Assembly (NCBI RefSeq): GCF_002873135.1
Contig: NZ_MCVI01000010.1
Coordinates: 21,260-85,259 of the forward strand
Length of the DNA: 64,000 nucleotides
From: Shewanella sp. 10N.286.48.A6
GTDB taxonomy: Bacteria; Pseudomonadota; Gammaproteobacteria; Enterobacterales; Shewanellaceae
Direction: 5' to 3'
The stretch's first letter is position 1. Every line of letters begins with the position of its first letter. This document shows positions 55,718 through 64,000 of the stretch, one piece after another. The translations under genes were made by a program, and so were the position numbers. The notes beneath the pieces are model-generated. The model had not been told where the DNA came from and did no database searches. It worked only from the letters and a program-made list of their open reading frames with translations.

Positions 55718-58480
55718 ATGAGTTCATTATCTTTAACTGCTAAGGCTATTCGCCGTGGCTTATTTACTGTAGCTGCAACAGCGGTCGCAACAACTTCATC
55801 TTTTTCTGTTAGCGCTGCTGAAGAAGCTCAAGTTGAAAAAGTAGAGCGTATTGCCGTTACTGGTTCACGCATTAAACGTACAGATATGGAATCGGCTAGC
55901 CCGTTAACCGTTATTGACGCATCAGCAATTATTGCTTCTGGTGCCACTTCTATTGATGACGTATTACAGAAGATGACCTCTTCTGGCGGCGCGATGACTA
56001 ACGCTGCCGTAAACAACGGTTCTGGCGGTAATGCTCGTGTAAACCTTCGTGGTTTAGGTTCTAACCGTACCTTAGTTCTTGTTAACGGCCGTCGTATGAT
56101 TGCATCAGGTACTGGCGCAGCGTCTTCAGTTGATTTAAACACAATCCCAGTTTCTATGATCCAACGTGTTGAAGTACTAAAAGACGGCGCATCAGCAGTT
56201 TATGGTACTGATGCTATCGCTGGTGTAGTTAACGTAATCTTAAAACGTGATTTTGATGGTTTTGAGCTAAATGTTCAAACGGGTATTTCAGGTCAAGGTG
56301 ATGCAGATGAATCAAGCATTGACTTCACTATGGGTAATACCTTCGATAAAGGTAACGTTGTAATCAACGCTCAGTACACTAAGCGTGGCGATGCAAGTCA
56401 AGCAGATCGTGATTTCTCTGATTGTCCTATCGCAGAAGGTGCTGACGGCCTATATTGTGCTGGTAGTTCATATTCTGAAGGCGGTCACATTTGGGGTGAT
56501 TACCTACATAACATGACCAAAAGTGGTACAGATGAAGATGGCAACGCTATCAGCATTATTGGTGATGCAGGCAAATATGGTCAGTATGTTGCTAATGAAA
56601 AAGGCGAGGCTGAATTCGAATATTTTGAAGGCATATCTGAAGCCGACCTAAGTGGTTTAGGTGGTGAATACCACGAGTTCACAAATGATGATCGTTATAA
56701 CTACGCTAAAGATAGTTTCCTATCTACACCAATGGAGCGTTTAAACCTTAGTTTTGCTGGTACTTACGAGCTTTCAGATAACGTCATGTTCTTCTCTGAA
56801 GCGATGTATTCTAAGCGTTGGTCTGATCAACAAATGGCGCCACAGCCAATTTGGAACGGTTCTCCTTGGGAATACAAGCCAATGGCAGATGGCGGCTTTA
56901 TGACTGATGACTTGTTACCATGGGTAGAATCGGGTGAAAAGTTAAGCTATGGTCGCCGTATGGTTGAGTCAGGTTCTCGTGACTTTTCACAAGTTGTCGA
57001 TACTATTCGTTTAGTTGTTGGACTTGAAGGTGAGTTTGAAAACGGTTGGACTTGGGATGCGTCTTACAACAAAGGTAAGAATGACTCAGTTGATACACTC
57101 GCTAACTTACACAACATTGGTTCAATCAATGACGCTGTTTTAGAAGGAAGCTTTGATCCATTCCTACAGTCTTCTTGGATGGGCGAGAGCATTGCACCAT
57201 TTATTTACACTGAAGTTAACTCTGGTGGCAGTGAGTTAGATATCGCTGCAGCATCACTTGCTGGTGACATTGTCGATTTACCTGCCGGTACCATGGGCTT
57301 TGCTGCAGGTTACGAGTTCCGTAAAGAATCTGCTTACTACACGCCTGATTCACTCACTGCGCAAGGTTTAGCGAACGACCCACGTGTTGAAGCAACAGCC
57401 GGTTCATTTGATGTTAATGAGTTTTATGCTGAATTGGCTATCCCATTATTAAGTGGTTTACCTTTGGCTGAGCAAGTTGACTTAAGCGCTGCTATTCGTT
57501 ACTTCGATTACAGCACTTTTGGTTCTGATAATACTTGGAAGTTAGGTTTAACTTGGCGTTTGTTTGATGACTTAATGGTTCGTGGTGTGCAATCAACAGC
57601 ATTCCGTGCTCCAACTGTATCTGAGTTATACGGTGGTAAGTCTCCTTCATTTGACCAAATTGTTCACCCTGCAACAGAACAAACTCAAGCAGAAGTAACA
57701 GTTGGTGGTAACGAGCTATTAACCCCAGAAGAAGCTGATATCACCACTGTTGGTTTAGTTTACTCACCAAGCTTTGTTGAAGGTTTATCTTTAACTGTTG
57801 ATTACTACAACATTGAAATCAGCAACACGATTACATCCGTTGATTCTAACTATGTAGCGAATCAGTGTTTAGATGCAAATGGCAACACAATCAATACAGG
57901 TACTGCATTATGTCAGTCAGCTAATATCTCAATAGATGCTACTGGTCGTATCAAGTTTGACAATGGTTTACAAAACATTGGTGAAACTAACACTGCGGGT
58001 TATGACGTAAACATTGCTTATACTTTTGACGCACTAGGTTTAGATTGGAAAGCAGGTCTTGATACTTCTATCTTAGATACCTATGAAGAATTTGACCAAG
58101 ACGGCAATGCAGTTGATTACAAAGGCTTCATTACTGGTGGTGTTGGTGCTTATGCTGAATTTAAAACCAACTTCAACTTAACTGCAGCTGGTGATGATTG
58201 GTCAGCTACTTATGAAGCGCGTTACATTGATGGTATGGACTCATTTGCTTGTAAAGATGATCCAGCTGATTGTTATGCACCGTCTGTTGATTCAATCGTC
58301 TATCACGATATCTCAGCATCATACGATGTGACTAACAATGTAAGATTATCTGGTGGCGTGAACAACCTATTAGATGAAGAGCCACCTTACTACACTGGTA
58401 ACAATGACTCTAATACCGATCCATACACTTATGATGTACTAGGTCGTTACTTCTTCGTTAGAGCAAGCGTTAAGTTTTAA
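55718..58480 (+). CDS. TonB-dependent outer-membrane receptor (first of a tandem pair)
   Basis: A 920-residue receptor that imports a ligand across the outer membrane using TonB energy. It has a signal peptide ending near residue 33 (SFSVSAAEE), a TonB-box region (EKVERIAVTGSRIKR), and a plug domain (ASPLTVIDASAII ... NLRGLGSNRTLVLVNGRRM ... VEVLKDGASAVYGTDAIAGVVNVILKRDFDG). The 22-strand barrel follows and ends in a terminal strand finishing RASVKF. The ligand cannot be told from sequence. The frame opens upstream to 55640, but ATG 55718 with AAGGGAG gives the signal peptide. The second receptor downstream has a very similar N-terminus. Confidence 0.95.
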   Translation: MSSLSLTAKAIRRGLFTVAATAVATTSSFSVSAAEEAQVEKVERIAVTGSRIKRTDMESASPLTVIDASAIIASGATSIDDVLQKMTSSGGAMTNAAVNNGSGGNARVNLRGLGSNRTLVLVNGRRMIASGTGAASSVDLNTIPVSMIQRVEVLKDGASAVYGTDAIAGVVNVILKRDFDGFELNVQTGISGQGDADESSIDFTMGNTFDKGNVVINAQYTKRGDASQADRDFSDCPIAEGADGLYCAGSSYSEGGHIWGDYLHNMTKSGTDEDGNAISIIGDAGKYGQYVANEKGEAEFEYFEGISEADLSGLGGEYHEFTNDDRYNYAKDSFLSTPMERLNLSFAGTYELSDNVMFFSEAMYSKRWSDQQMAPQPIWNGSPWEYKPMADGGFMTDDLLPWVESGEKLSYGRRMVESGSRDFSQVVDTIRLVVGLEGEFENGWTWDASYNKGKNDSVDTLANLHNIGSINDAVLEGSFDPFLQSSWMGESIAPFIYTEVNSGGSELDIAAASLAGDIVDLPAGTMGFAAGYEFRKESAYYTPDSLTAQGLANDPRVEATAGSFDVNEFYAELAIPLLSGLPLAEQVDLSAAIRYFDYSTFGSDNTWKLGLTWRLFDDLMVRGVQSTAFRAPTVSELYGGKSPSFDQIVHPATEQTQAEVTVGGNELLTPEEADITTVGLVYSPSFVEGLSLTVDYYNIEISNTITSVDSNYVANQCLDANGNTINTGTALCQSANISIDATGRIKFDNGLQNIGETNTAGYDVNIAYTFDALGLDWKAGLDTSILDTYEEFDQDGNAVDYKGFITGGVGAYAEFKTNFNLTAAGDDWSATYEARYIDGMDSFACKDDPADCYAPSVDSIVYHDISASYDVTNNVRLSGGVNNLLDEEPPYYTGNNDSNTDPYTYDVLGRYFFVRASVKF

Positions 58481-58515
58481 GCTAACGTTTATAAGATAAT
58501 TTGTTTGTCTTAATG

Positions 58516-58552
58516 AAAACCCCAACCATTCATTTGGTTGGGGTTTTGTTTT
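58516..58552 (+). terminator. Terminator after the first receptor
   Basis: AAAACCCCAACC (58516-58527), 8-nt loop, GGTTGGGGTTTT (58536-58547). Twelve perfect pairs. Confidence 0.93.
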
Positions 58553-58906
58553 ATCTATAGAACAATCCCGTATCGTTTACTGATCTTTCTTTGCAGTGTT
58601 ACCAGTGGTTAATTTTTTAAACTCTTCTTTATCAATTGAAAGGAAGTGTATCAAGCGGTTGCTTGGAGGCTTTCTTTTTGATCGCTGGTCTCAAGTTGCT
58701 GTTTAATGGTGTTATTTTATATTTTGGTCGTTTGTTTGAGCGAGCATCTGTATCAATTTGTGCTCTGGCAGTTAAAAAGCTGTGACTAATGTTGAAGATT
58801 AAGCGTTGATTTAACAGTATCGAATCGAGGTTTTAACTTCAGTACAACTAAATAAAACAATAATAAGTCAATGCGTTAATGATATTTAACGTCCAGGGAG
58901 ATTTAC
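58553..58906. other. Intergenic region between the two receptors
   Basis: About 350 nt without a gene. No copy of the upstream palindrome was found here. CAGGGAG at 58894-58900 is the ribosome site of the second receptor. Confidence 0.5.
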
Positions 58907-61621
58907 ATGAGTACAATGACATTAACAGCAAGAGCGATCCGTCGCGGTTTGCTTGCAGCAGCTGCCACATCAGTTGCGTTTTCGGGGGTCGCTTTTGCAG
59001 AAGAAGTGGCTGAAAAAGTAGAGCGTATAGAAGTAACAGGTTCACGTATCAAGCAAGTTGATATGGAAACTTCTTCACCAGTTACCGTATTAAGTGCTGC
59101 TGATATTGCATTAACAGGTGAGAAAACAGTTGCTGATGTATTAAACAACTCTTCTATAAATGCATTTGGCTCATGGCGTGGTACGTCAGGGTACGGTTCA
59201 GGAGCTAGTGCAACGAGTTCTGTCAACATGCGCGGGCTGGGCGCTCAAGCAACGCTAGTACTACTTGATGGTCGTCGTATGCCTGGTACTAGTTCAAGTT
59301 CAGGTGCCACTGCTGATACCTCACAGATCCCATTAGCTATTGTAGAACGTATCGAAATCTTACGTGACGGCGCTTCTGCTGTTTATGGTTCTGATGCTGT
59401 TGCTGGCGTTATTAACATTATCACTAAAAAAGAATTTGATGGATTCCAATTAGATTTCAGTACCGAGCAACCTTCAGTTGAAGGTGGTGATGCTAACCGT
59501 TTCTCAATTGCCACAGGCTTTAATACTGATAAAGGCAATATCACTTTTACTTATGAGTACTATGATACTAAATCAGTCATGGACCGTGATATTTGGAACA
59601 TGGATGATCCATCTTATGGTGATTACAGTCCATTTAGCTCTGTACCAAATGGTTATTATAACACTGGTGTTCAAGACACTAATGAAGATGGTACTCCAGC
59701 CTTTGATGATGATGGTGAACCAATCTATGTTTACGATTTTTATTCAAACTCTGACATGTGTGACCAAACTGAGAATGTCTCAAATGGTATTGGTGAAGAC
59801 AATAGTGGCCGTTGTTACTACAGTTATGGTGAAGTAACCAAATTATTTGGTGATATGGAACGTAATTCGTTCATGACCAATTTTAATTATCAAATCACTG
59901 ATGACATTCAATTCCGTGGTCGTGGTTCAGCATCGCTAAGTGAAACAAATACTCGATATGCTGGTACGCCAGTCTCTACTAATTACCCTGTCTTAGCTGC
60001 GGATAACCAATACAATCCGACTGGTAAAGACATGAAGCTGTACATGCGTTCGGTACAAATCGGTGAACGTGATACGTTAACAGAAACCAACAACTTTGAT
60101 ATTTTAGGTGGATTTGTAGGTTTTGCTGATGTGGGTAATGGTATTGATTGGGAATTAAATGCCCAATACTCAGGTTCTACAACTAACTCGTTTAATTACA
60201 ATTTGATAAATGACAGCATTATTCAAAGAGAGTTAGATACAGGTAATTACGATATTTTCAATACTACCGGTATGAGCTATGAAGATTGGGATCAGCAAAT
60301 GACAGCGCTTTACAGTGCTGCGAATCATACTGGTGTTTATCAAGGTAAGTTCGACAGCACTCAAATTGACGGTTTAGCTTCAACATTATTAGTGGAAAAC
60401 GATACCATTTCTTTAGCAATGTTAGTTGGTGCTGAATATGAAATGATTAACTTCAAGCAAATGTCAGATCCTGAATCTGCTTCAGGTATTATTTCAGGCG
60501 GTTCAGGTGGTGATGATGTTGATGCTGAGCGTGATCGCACCGCAGCATATACTGAAATTCAATTAGGCCTACCAGCGAATATTGATGTATCTATGGCTGT
60601 TCGTTATGAAAGATACGAGCAATCAGGTACGTTAACTGGCGCGAGTGGTGAAATCGTTAATTCTTCAACATTTGATGCAGTAGTACCTAAGTTAGGCGTC
60701 AGTTGGAGACCGGTTGATTCATTACTTGTTCGTGCAAGTTATGGTGACTCCTTCCGTGCGCCAAATATGGGTGAGATGTTCTCTTCACAATCACTTAGCT
60801 TTGAAACCGCGTATGACTCAGTTTGGTGTGAGGCTAATAATGACTCTGACGCTAACTATTGTGCAACAGCTAATCAGCATAAAACCTGGTTTGGTGGTAA
60901 CCCAAATCTAGAAGCTGAAGAAGGTAACTCGCTAACTTTAGGTGCAGTTTGGAATGCGACTGATGCTTGGAGCATTGAGCTTTCTTACTATGACATTACC
61001 TACGACAATAAAATCGAAGCGGTTAGTGCAACAGATGTTATCCGTGATGAAAAAATTAACGGTAGTTCAGAGTTAGTTCACCGTGGAAGTGATGGAAAAA
61101 TTGAGTACCTAGAAAGTGGTTATATCAATATGTCATCAGTTAAAACCTCAGGTTTTGACTTTGCAACCACTTACAATGTTGAAACAGGTTTTGGTGACTT
61201 CAACTTTAAAGTTGATTTAACTCATATCCTAGAGTTTGAAGAGCAAGCGAATGCAGAGTCTGAAGCAATTGACCTAGCTGGTATTCAAGATTATCCAGAA
61301 TGGCGTGGTAACTTTGCCGCAGCTTGGTATTACAACGACTTTAATGCTGCTTGGACTACGGTTTATATCGGCAGTCAGTCTGGTGATTACTGGCGTGATC
61401 TTGGCTACAGCTATATCACAGATACTCCTGATTACTTTAAGCATAATTTCCAAGTCGGTTACACACATGACTGGGATGGCACTGTAACAGTAGGTGTTAA
61501 CAACCTGTTTGATGAAAAAGCGCCAACTTGGTATGACTTTGCGGGCTATCGTGATGTGAACACAGGTCTATATGATGTATTAGGTCGTACTTATTATGTT
61601 CGCTTAAGCCAAAAGTTCTAA
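58907..61621 (+). CDS. TonB-dependent outer-membrane receptor (second of a tandem pair)
   Basis: A 904-residue receptor. The start (MSTMTLTARAIRRGLLAAAATSVAFSGVAFAEE) closely resembles the first receptor's signal peptide. The TonB-box region is EKVERIEVTGSRIKQ; the plug has 'NMRGLGAQATLVLLDGRRMPG' and 'IEILRDGASAVYGSDAVAGVINIITKKEFDG'. The barrel ends in VRLSQKF. It differs from the first receptor through most of the barrel, so the two probably bind different ligands. It has its own spacing and both neighbours end in terminators, so it is likely transcribed alone. Confidence 0.95.
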   Translation: MSTMTLTARAIRRGLLAAAATSVAFSGVAFAEEVAEKVERIEVTGSRIKQVDMETSSPVTVLSAADIALTGEKTVADVLNNSSINAFGSWRGTSGYGSGASATSSVNMRGLGAQATLVLLDGRRMPGTSSSSGATADTSQIPLAIVERIEILRDGASAVYGSDAVAGVINIITKKEFDGFQLDFSTEQPSVEGGDANRFSIATGFNTDKGNITFTYEYYDTKSVMDRDIWNMDDPSYGDYSPFSSVPNGYYNTGVQDTNEDGTPAFDDDGEPIYVYDFYSNSDMCDQTENVSNGIGEDNSGRCYYSYGEVTKLFGDMERNSFMTNFNYQITDDIQFRGRGSASLSETNTRYAGTPVSTNYPVLAADNQYNPTGKDMKLYMRSVQIGERDTLTETNNFDILGGFVGFADVGNGIDWELNAQYSGSTTNSFNYNLINDSIIQRELDTGNYDIFNTTGMSYEDWDQQMTALYSAANHTGVYQGKFDSTQIDGLASTLLVENDTISLAMLVGAEYEMINFKQMSDPESASGIISGGSGGDDVDAERDRTAAYTEIQLGLPANIDVSMAVRYERYEQSGTLTGASGEIVNSSTFDAVVPKLGVSWRPVDSLLVRASYGDSFRAPNMGEMFSSQSLSFETAYDSVWCEANNDSDANYCATANQHKTWFGGNPNLEAEEGNSLTLGAVWNATDAWSIELSYYDITYDNKIEAVSATDVIRDEKINGSSELVHRGSDGKIEYLESGYINMSSVKTSGFDFATTYNVETGFGDFNFKVDLTHILEFEEQANAESEAIDLAGIQDYPEWRGNFAAAWYYNDFNAAWTTVYIGSQSGDYWRDLGYSYITDTPDYFKHNFQVGYTHDWDGTVTVGVNNLFDEKAPTWYDFAGYRDVNTGLYDVLGRTYYVRLSQKF

Positions 61622-61645
61622 AATAGTTTCTCCTCCCTGAAACCC

Positions 61646-61676
61646 AAAAACCTCCGCTTGCGGAGGTTTTTTTTAT
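61646..61676 (+). terminator. Terminator after the second receptor
   Basis: AAAAACCTCCG (61646-61656), CTTG, CGGAGGTTTTTTTT (61661-61674). Confidence 0.94.
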
Positions 61677-61785
61677 TTGCGAATAACAACTTTGTGGCTG
61701 GATTAGACTATAAATCTGGGTCGGACCATAAATGACGATGAATTGCTATCAAGAATAGAAAGCACTTTAAACCATTAATCAAGCT

Positions 61786-62148
61786 TTAATGACTTAGCTT
61801 AAGCTCATGACGATGTTGTTGGTTGTACTTTTCAGCGCAGTGAGCACAGCGCTGCTCTGTGGGATCGGCGGCCAAACGCTCCGCTTCAATGTCAGACTCA
61901 CAGTCAGAACATAAACCATAGAGGCCAAGTTCAAGCTGGCAAAGAGCGGCATCAAGACGGGTTAGTTGTCCAAATAGAGGGGTGTCAGTTAATCGCTGCT
62001 CACTCATGAGTTCAATCAACTCGGTCAAACTCATATTAAATTGAACTTGAGCAGAAGGCTGAGTTTGTTGGTTTAATTGATGTACAAGTTCATATTTTAA
62101 CTGTGCTTCTCGTTGCAATAATATTTGTTGTACGTCTTGAGTGTTCAC
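61786..62148 (-). CDS. DksA/TraR family C4 zinc-finger protein
   Basis: A 120-residue protein. The C-terminal zinc finger has C80, C83, C101 and C104 (LCSDCESD ... RCAHCAEKY), and the helical N-terminal half forms the arm that, in DksA/TraR proteins, enters the RNA polymerase secondary channel. It lacks the DxxDxA-type tip seen in DksA, and is shorter (DksA is about 150), so a TraR-like or unknown regulator is likely. The His-rich tail (QQHRHELKLSH) may also bind metal. Confidence 0.8.
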   Translation of the reverse strand: MNTQDVQQILLQREAQLKYELVHQLNQQTQPSAQVQFNMSLTELIELMSEQRLTDTPLFGQLTRLDAALCQLELGLYGLCSDCESDIEAERLAADPTEQRCAHCAEKYNQQHRHELKLSH

Positions 62149-62351
62149 AAGATCACCTAATTAGTTTGTTCATTTCACTGGTTATCCAGTCTACCGTTAA
62201 TCAATATGCTTACTATGATGGAGATCAATTGAGAGTTAATTTAGGATTTCAGTATTAGGCTTTATTTATATAGTGTGAACTAAGTAGGTAACTAAACGCG
62301 CAAAATCTTATATTTTGTGCTGTAAATTAAGCAAGATAGCGAAGGGGATAG
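62149..62351. other. Intergenic stretch upstream of the DksA/TraR-like gene
   Basis: About 200 nt with no gene recognised; it should hold the minus-strand promoter of the zinc-finger gene. Confidence 0.4.
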
Positions 62352-62480
62352 CTCAATGATGGTCTGTATCGGGGCAAATTGCTGACTCAAAAAGAATTAT
62401 GCAGTTTGTTTAACCGAAAACCCATCACAGAAATGAGTTCTCAGTTAATGAAAGCTGTTAATGCTAAAAAGACTGCTTAA
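62352..62480 (+). pseudogene. Open fragment of a possible protein C-terminus
   Basis: Forty-two sense codons without an ATG near the start (LNDGLYRGKLLTQKELCSLF ... MKAVNAKKTA) end in TAA at 62478-62480, one base from the stop of dusC on the opposite strand. The composition looks protein-like, but there is no start codon at its beginning and no family is recognised. It could be a remnant or chance. Confidence 0.25.
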
Positions 62481-62481
62481 G

Positions 62482-63438
62482 TTAGCCGTTAGTCGCTAAC
62501 TGTTGTTCATGGGCTTTTTCTAAAATGGCAATGATACCTTCAGCCGTTTTAAGCACTCTGAGCTCTCTGAATAACACATCAGCTTCAGGGTACTGTTTAT
62601 TCAAATAAGTAAACCATTGCTTTACTCGGGCAGGGTAATAATCAATTTTCTTGTTAACCAACTGCTTTTGGGTGTAGTTCAGTAACAAATTTAGCGTTTG
62701 TGACCAAGTGTAAGGCGCTTCAACGCCTTTTATGGTGGCAGCAAGGTTTGGCAGAGACATTGCCCCGCGCCCCAGCATTATGCTGTCACAGCCTGTAACT
62801 GCCATACAGCGCTTAGCATCATCACTGTTCCAGATTTCACCATTGGCAATAATAGGAATAGGTAAGCGCTCACGCACTTCGGTTATGTATTCCCAATAAG
62901 CTGGCGGTTTGTACCCGTCAGTTTTACTGCGAGCATGAATAGCAAGCTCGGTTGCACCCGCTTCATACACAGCGATGGCGTTTTCCATAAATAACGACTT
63001 ATCTTCGTAACCGAGACGGATTTTAGCAGTAACAGGTTGATCTGCTGGTACTGCATCACGCATTGCTTTGACTATATCGTGAATTTTATCCGGGTATTGC
63101 AGTAATACAGCGCCGCCATTACTGCGGTTAACCATTTTAGCAGGGCAGCCAAAGTTAGCATCAACACCGCGTGAGCCTAGCTCGACGGCGCGCTGGGCGT
63201 TTTCTGCCATCACTTGCGGATGTTGCCCTAATAATTGAATTCTTACCGGGGTGCCTGATGCGGTCAAGCCGCCATTACGCAGCTCAGGGCATAATTTATG
63301 ATAAACCTTCTCAGGAAGTAACTGATTAATCACCCGCACAAATTCGGTTACCACCAAATCATAAGGGTTGATTTCAGATAAAATTTCTCGCATCAAATCA
63401 TCAATGACGCCTTCCATCGGAGCTAAGACTACGTGCAC
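62482..63438 (-). CDS. dusC: tRNA-dihydrouridine(16) synthase DusC
   Basis: A 318-residue FMN enzyme that reduces uridine to dihydrouridine in tRNA. The catalytic cysteine is C98 in NFGCPAK. FMN-binding segments are LAPMEGV, 'IHARSKTDGYKPPAYW', IIANGEIW and MLGRGAM. The sequence follows E. coli DusC (YohI) rather than DusA or DusB, notably 'EFVRVINQLLPEKVYHKLCPEL'. The start is the ATG giving MHVVLAPMEG. Confidence 0.92.
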   Translation of the reverse strand: MHVVLAPMEGVIDDLMREILSEINPYDLVVTEFVRVINQLLPEKVYHKLCPELRNGGLTASGTPVRIQLLGQHPQVMAENAQRAVELGSRGVDANFGCPAKMVNRSNGGAVLLQYPDKIHDIVKAMRDAVPADQPVTAKIRLGYEDKSLFMENAIAVYEAGATELAIHARSKTDGYKPPAYWEYITEVRERLPIPIIANGEIWNSDDAKRCMAVTGCDSIMLGRGAMSLPNLAATIKGVEAPYTWSQTLNLLLNYTQKQLVNKKIDYYPARVKQWFTYLNKQYPEADVLFRELRVLKTAEGIIAILEKAHEQQLATNG

Positions 63439-63752
63439 AGTACTACCTGGTTAACTATAAAAGGAGCGCTATTCTAGCGAGTTTAATTTTTTATACAAAT
63501 TCATTTCAAGTATTTGAATTCACTGTTATCTGCTGCAACTGAATATTTAATCTTTTATATCAAGTTGATAGATGAATATTTTGTCCTATCCTTAATCATT
63601 AGAGAACTTCTCTAGCAATATTTTTAATAAAAAATGATGATTTAGATCAATTAATGTGAAATAAAAGTAACAGGTTGTAGGTCTATTCATCTGTAAGCCA
63701 GCACTGTTTGTTGTTGGTCATCATTATTAAGTTTGAATTTAAGGAAATTATT
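63439..63752. other. Intergenic region between dusC and the hvfA-like gene
   Basis: About 310 nt, AT-rich, with divergent promoters expected. It contains the 15-bp palindrome at 63600-63614. No gene is seen. Confidence 0.5.
63600..63614. promoter_or_regulatory. Palindrome upstream of the hvfA-like gene
   Basis: TAGAGAA-C-TTCTCTA, a perfect 7-1-7 palindrome, 139 nt before the ATG. No known regulator matches with confidence. Confidence 0.4.
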
Positions 63753-64000
63753 ATGAACTCAGTAAAGCAAACAACAGTCGCATTGGCATTAGGTGCAGTC
63801 GTATTAACCGCTGGCGTATCTACGTCTGTAGAGGCTAATCCATTTGGTTTTGAGCAAATGAATTCAGGTTATCAGTTAGATGGCGGCGATAAAAAAGCTA
63901 AAGAAGGCAAGTGTGGTGAAGGTAAATGCGGCGGCGATATGAAAAAAGCCAAAGAAGGCAAATGTGGCGAAGGCAAGTGTGGCGGTGACATGAAAAAAGC
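63753..64000 (+). CDS. hvfA: HvfA-like RiPP metallophore precursor, partial (cut by the right edge)
   Basis: Eighty-two codons are visible and the frame is open at the edge. Residues 1-29 form a signal peptide (MNSVKQTTVALALGAVVLTAGV, cleavage near VEANP). After a short lead (FGFEQMNSGYQLDGGDKKA) comes a 17-residue tandem repeat (KEGKCGEGKCGGDMKKA) at residues 50-66 and 67 onward, with Cys54, Cys59, Cys71 and Cys76 each in EGKCG. Such exported proteins with repeated EGKCG motifs are described as HvfA family precursors whose cysteines are turned into oxazolone/thioamide groups by a DUF692 (MNIO) enzyme with a DUF2063 partner, giving copper-binding products. The partner genes would be expected just downstream, outside the window. 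AAGGAAA lies 6 nt before the ATG. Confidence 0.82.
   Translation, partial: MNSVKQTTVALALGAVVLTAGVSTSVEANPFGFEQMNSGYQLDGGDKKAKEGKCGEGKCGGDMKKAKEGKCGEGKCGGDMKK

Overview
The window looks like chromosome of a marine Shewanella-type gammaproteobacterium (Alteromonadales). This is inferred from the gene set: smc-zipA-ligA, suhB/trmJ/cysE/isc, nrdDG, a YibL-family gene beside ribA, two TonB-dependent receptors of the Shewanella/Alteromonas type, and AT-leaning base use. No tRNA, rRNA, CRISPR array or intact insertion sequence was recognised.

Layout. 1-2.3 kb: the N-terminal part of a secreted DUF5916-like protein that runs off the left edge, then cysZ, both on the minus strand. 2.5-9.1 kb: smc, zipA and ligA (chromosome organisation, division, DNA ligation). 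9.2-15.4 kb: a DUF2919 membrane protein, an HD-GYP phosphodiesterase, a YeeZ-like oxidoreductase, an S4 RNA-binding protein, RraB, a NERD protein with two degenerate kinase domains, and a GNAT acetyltransferase. 15.4-21.5 kb: an accessory, decaying segment. It holds a truncated CHMI-like gene, an outer-membrane protein remnant, a secreted subtilase followed by a lipoprotein with a frameshift, and a decayed 5' copy of the DASS transporter that lies intact just downstream. A small secreted protein and several repeats also lie here.

21.5-35.0 kb: the DASS transporter, a TSUP exporter, sbcDC nuclease, the MepM endopeptidase, a minus-strand group (HNH, YgjP-like, DUF3010, DEAD-box helicase) and the RssA-type patatin. 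35.0-38.2 kb: the anaerobic ribonucleotide reductase operon nrdDG, whose upstream region carries two NrdR-box-like sites and an FNR-like palindrome. 38.3-43.4 kb: yibL, ribA, a beta-barrel protein, VF530, an orphan ParA with a PilZ protein, psiE and suhB. 43.6-50.9 kb: trmJ, cysE, then the Fe-S cluster operon iscRSUA-hscBA-fdx behind two adjacent IscR-type sites. cysE makes the precursor of cysteine, the sulfur donor used by IscS, and cysZ imports sulfate for the same route.

50.9-54.4 kb: a four-gene accessory group (GFA, secreted RidA, secreted amidohydrolase, TetR) with candidate operators, lying between fdx and ndk. 55.7-61.6 kb: two tandem paralogous TonB-dependent receptors. 61.8-63.4 kb: a DksA/TraR-type zinc-finger protein and dusC. 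At 63.75 kb starts a protein with Cys-rich EGKCG repeats, cut by the right edge. It has the hallmarks of an HvfA-type RiPP metallophore precursor and is the most interesting item here; its expected modifying enzymes would lie just outside the window.
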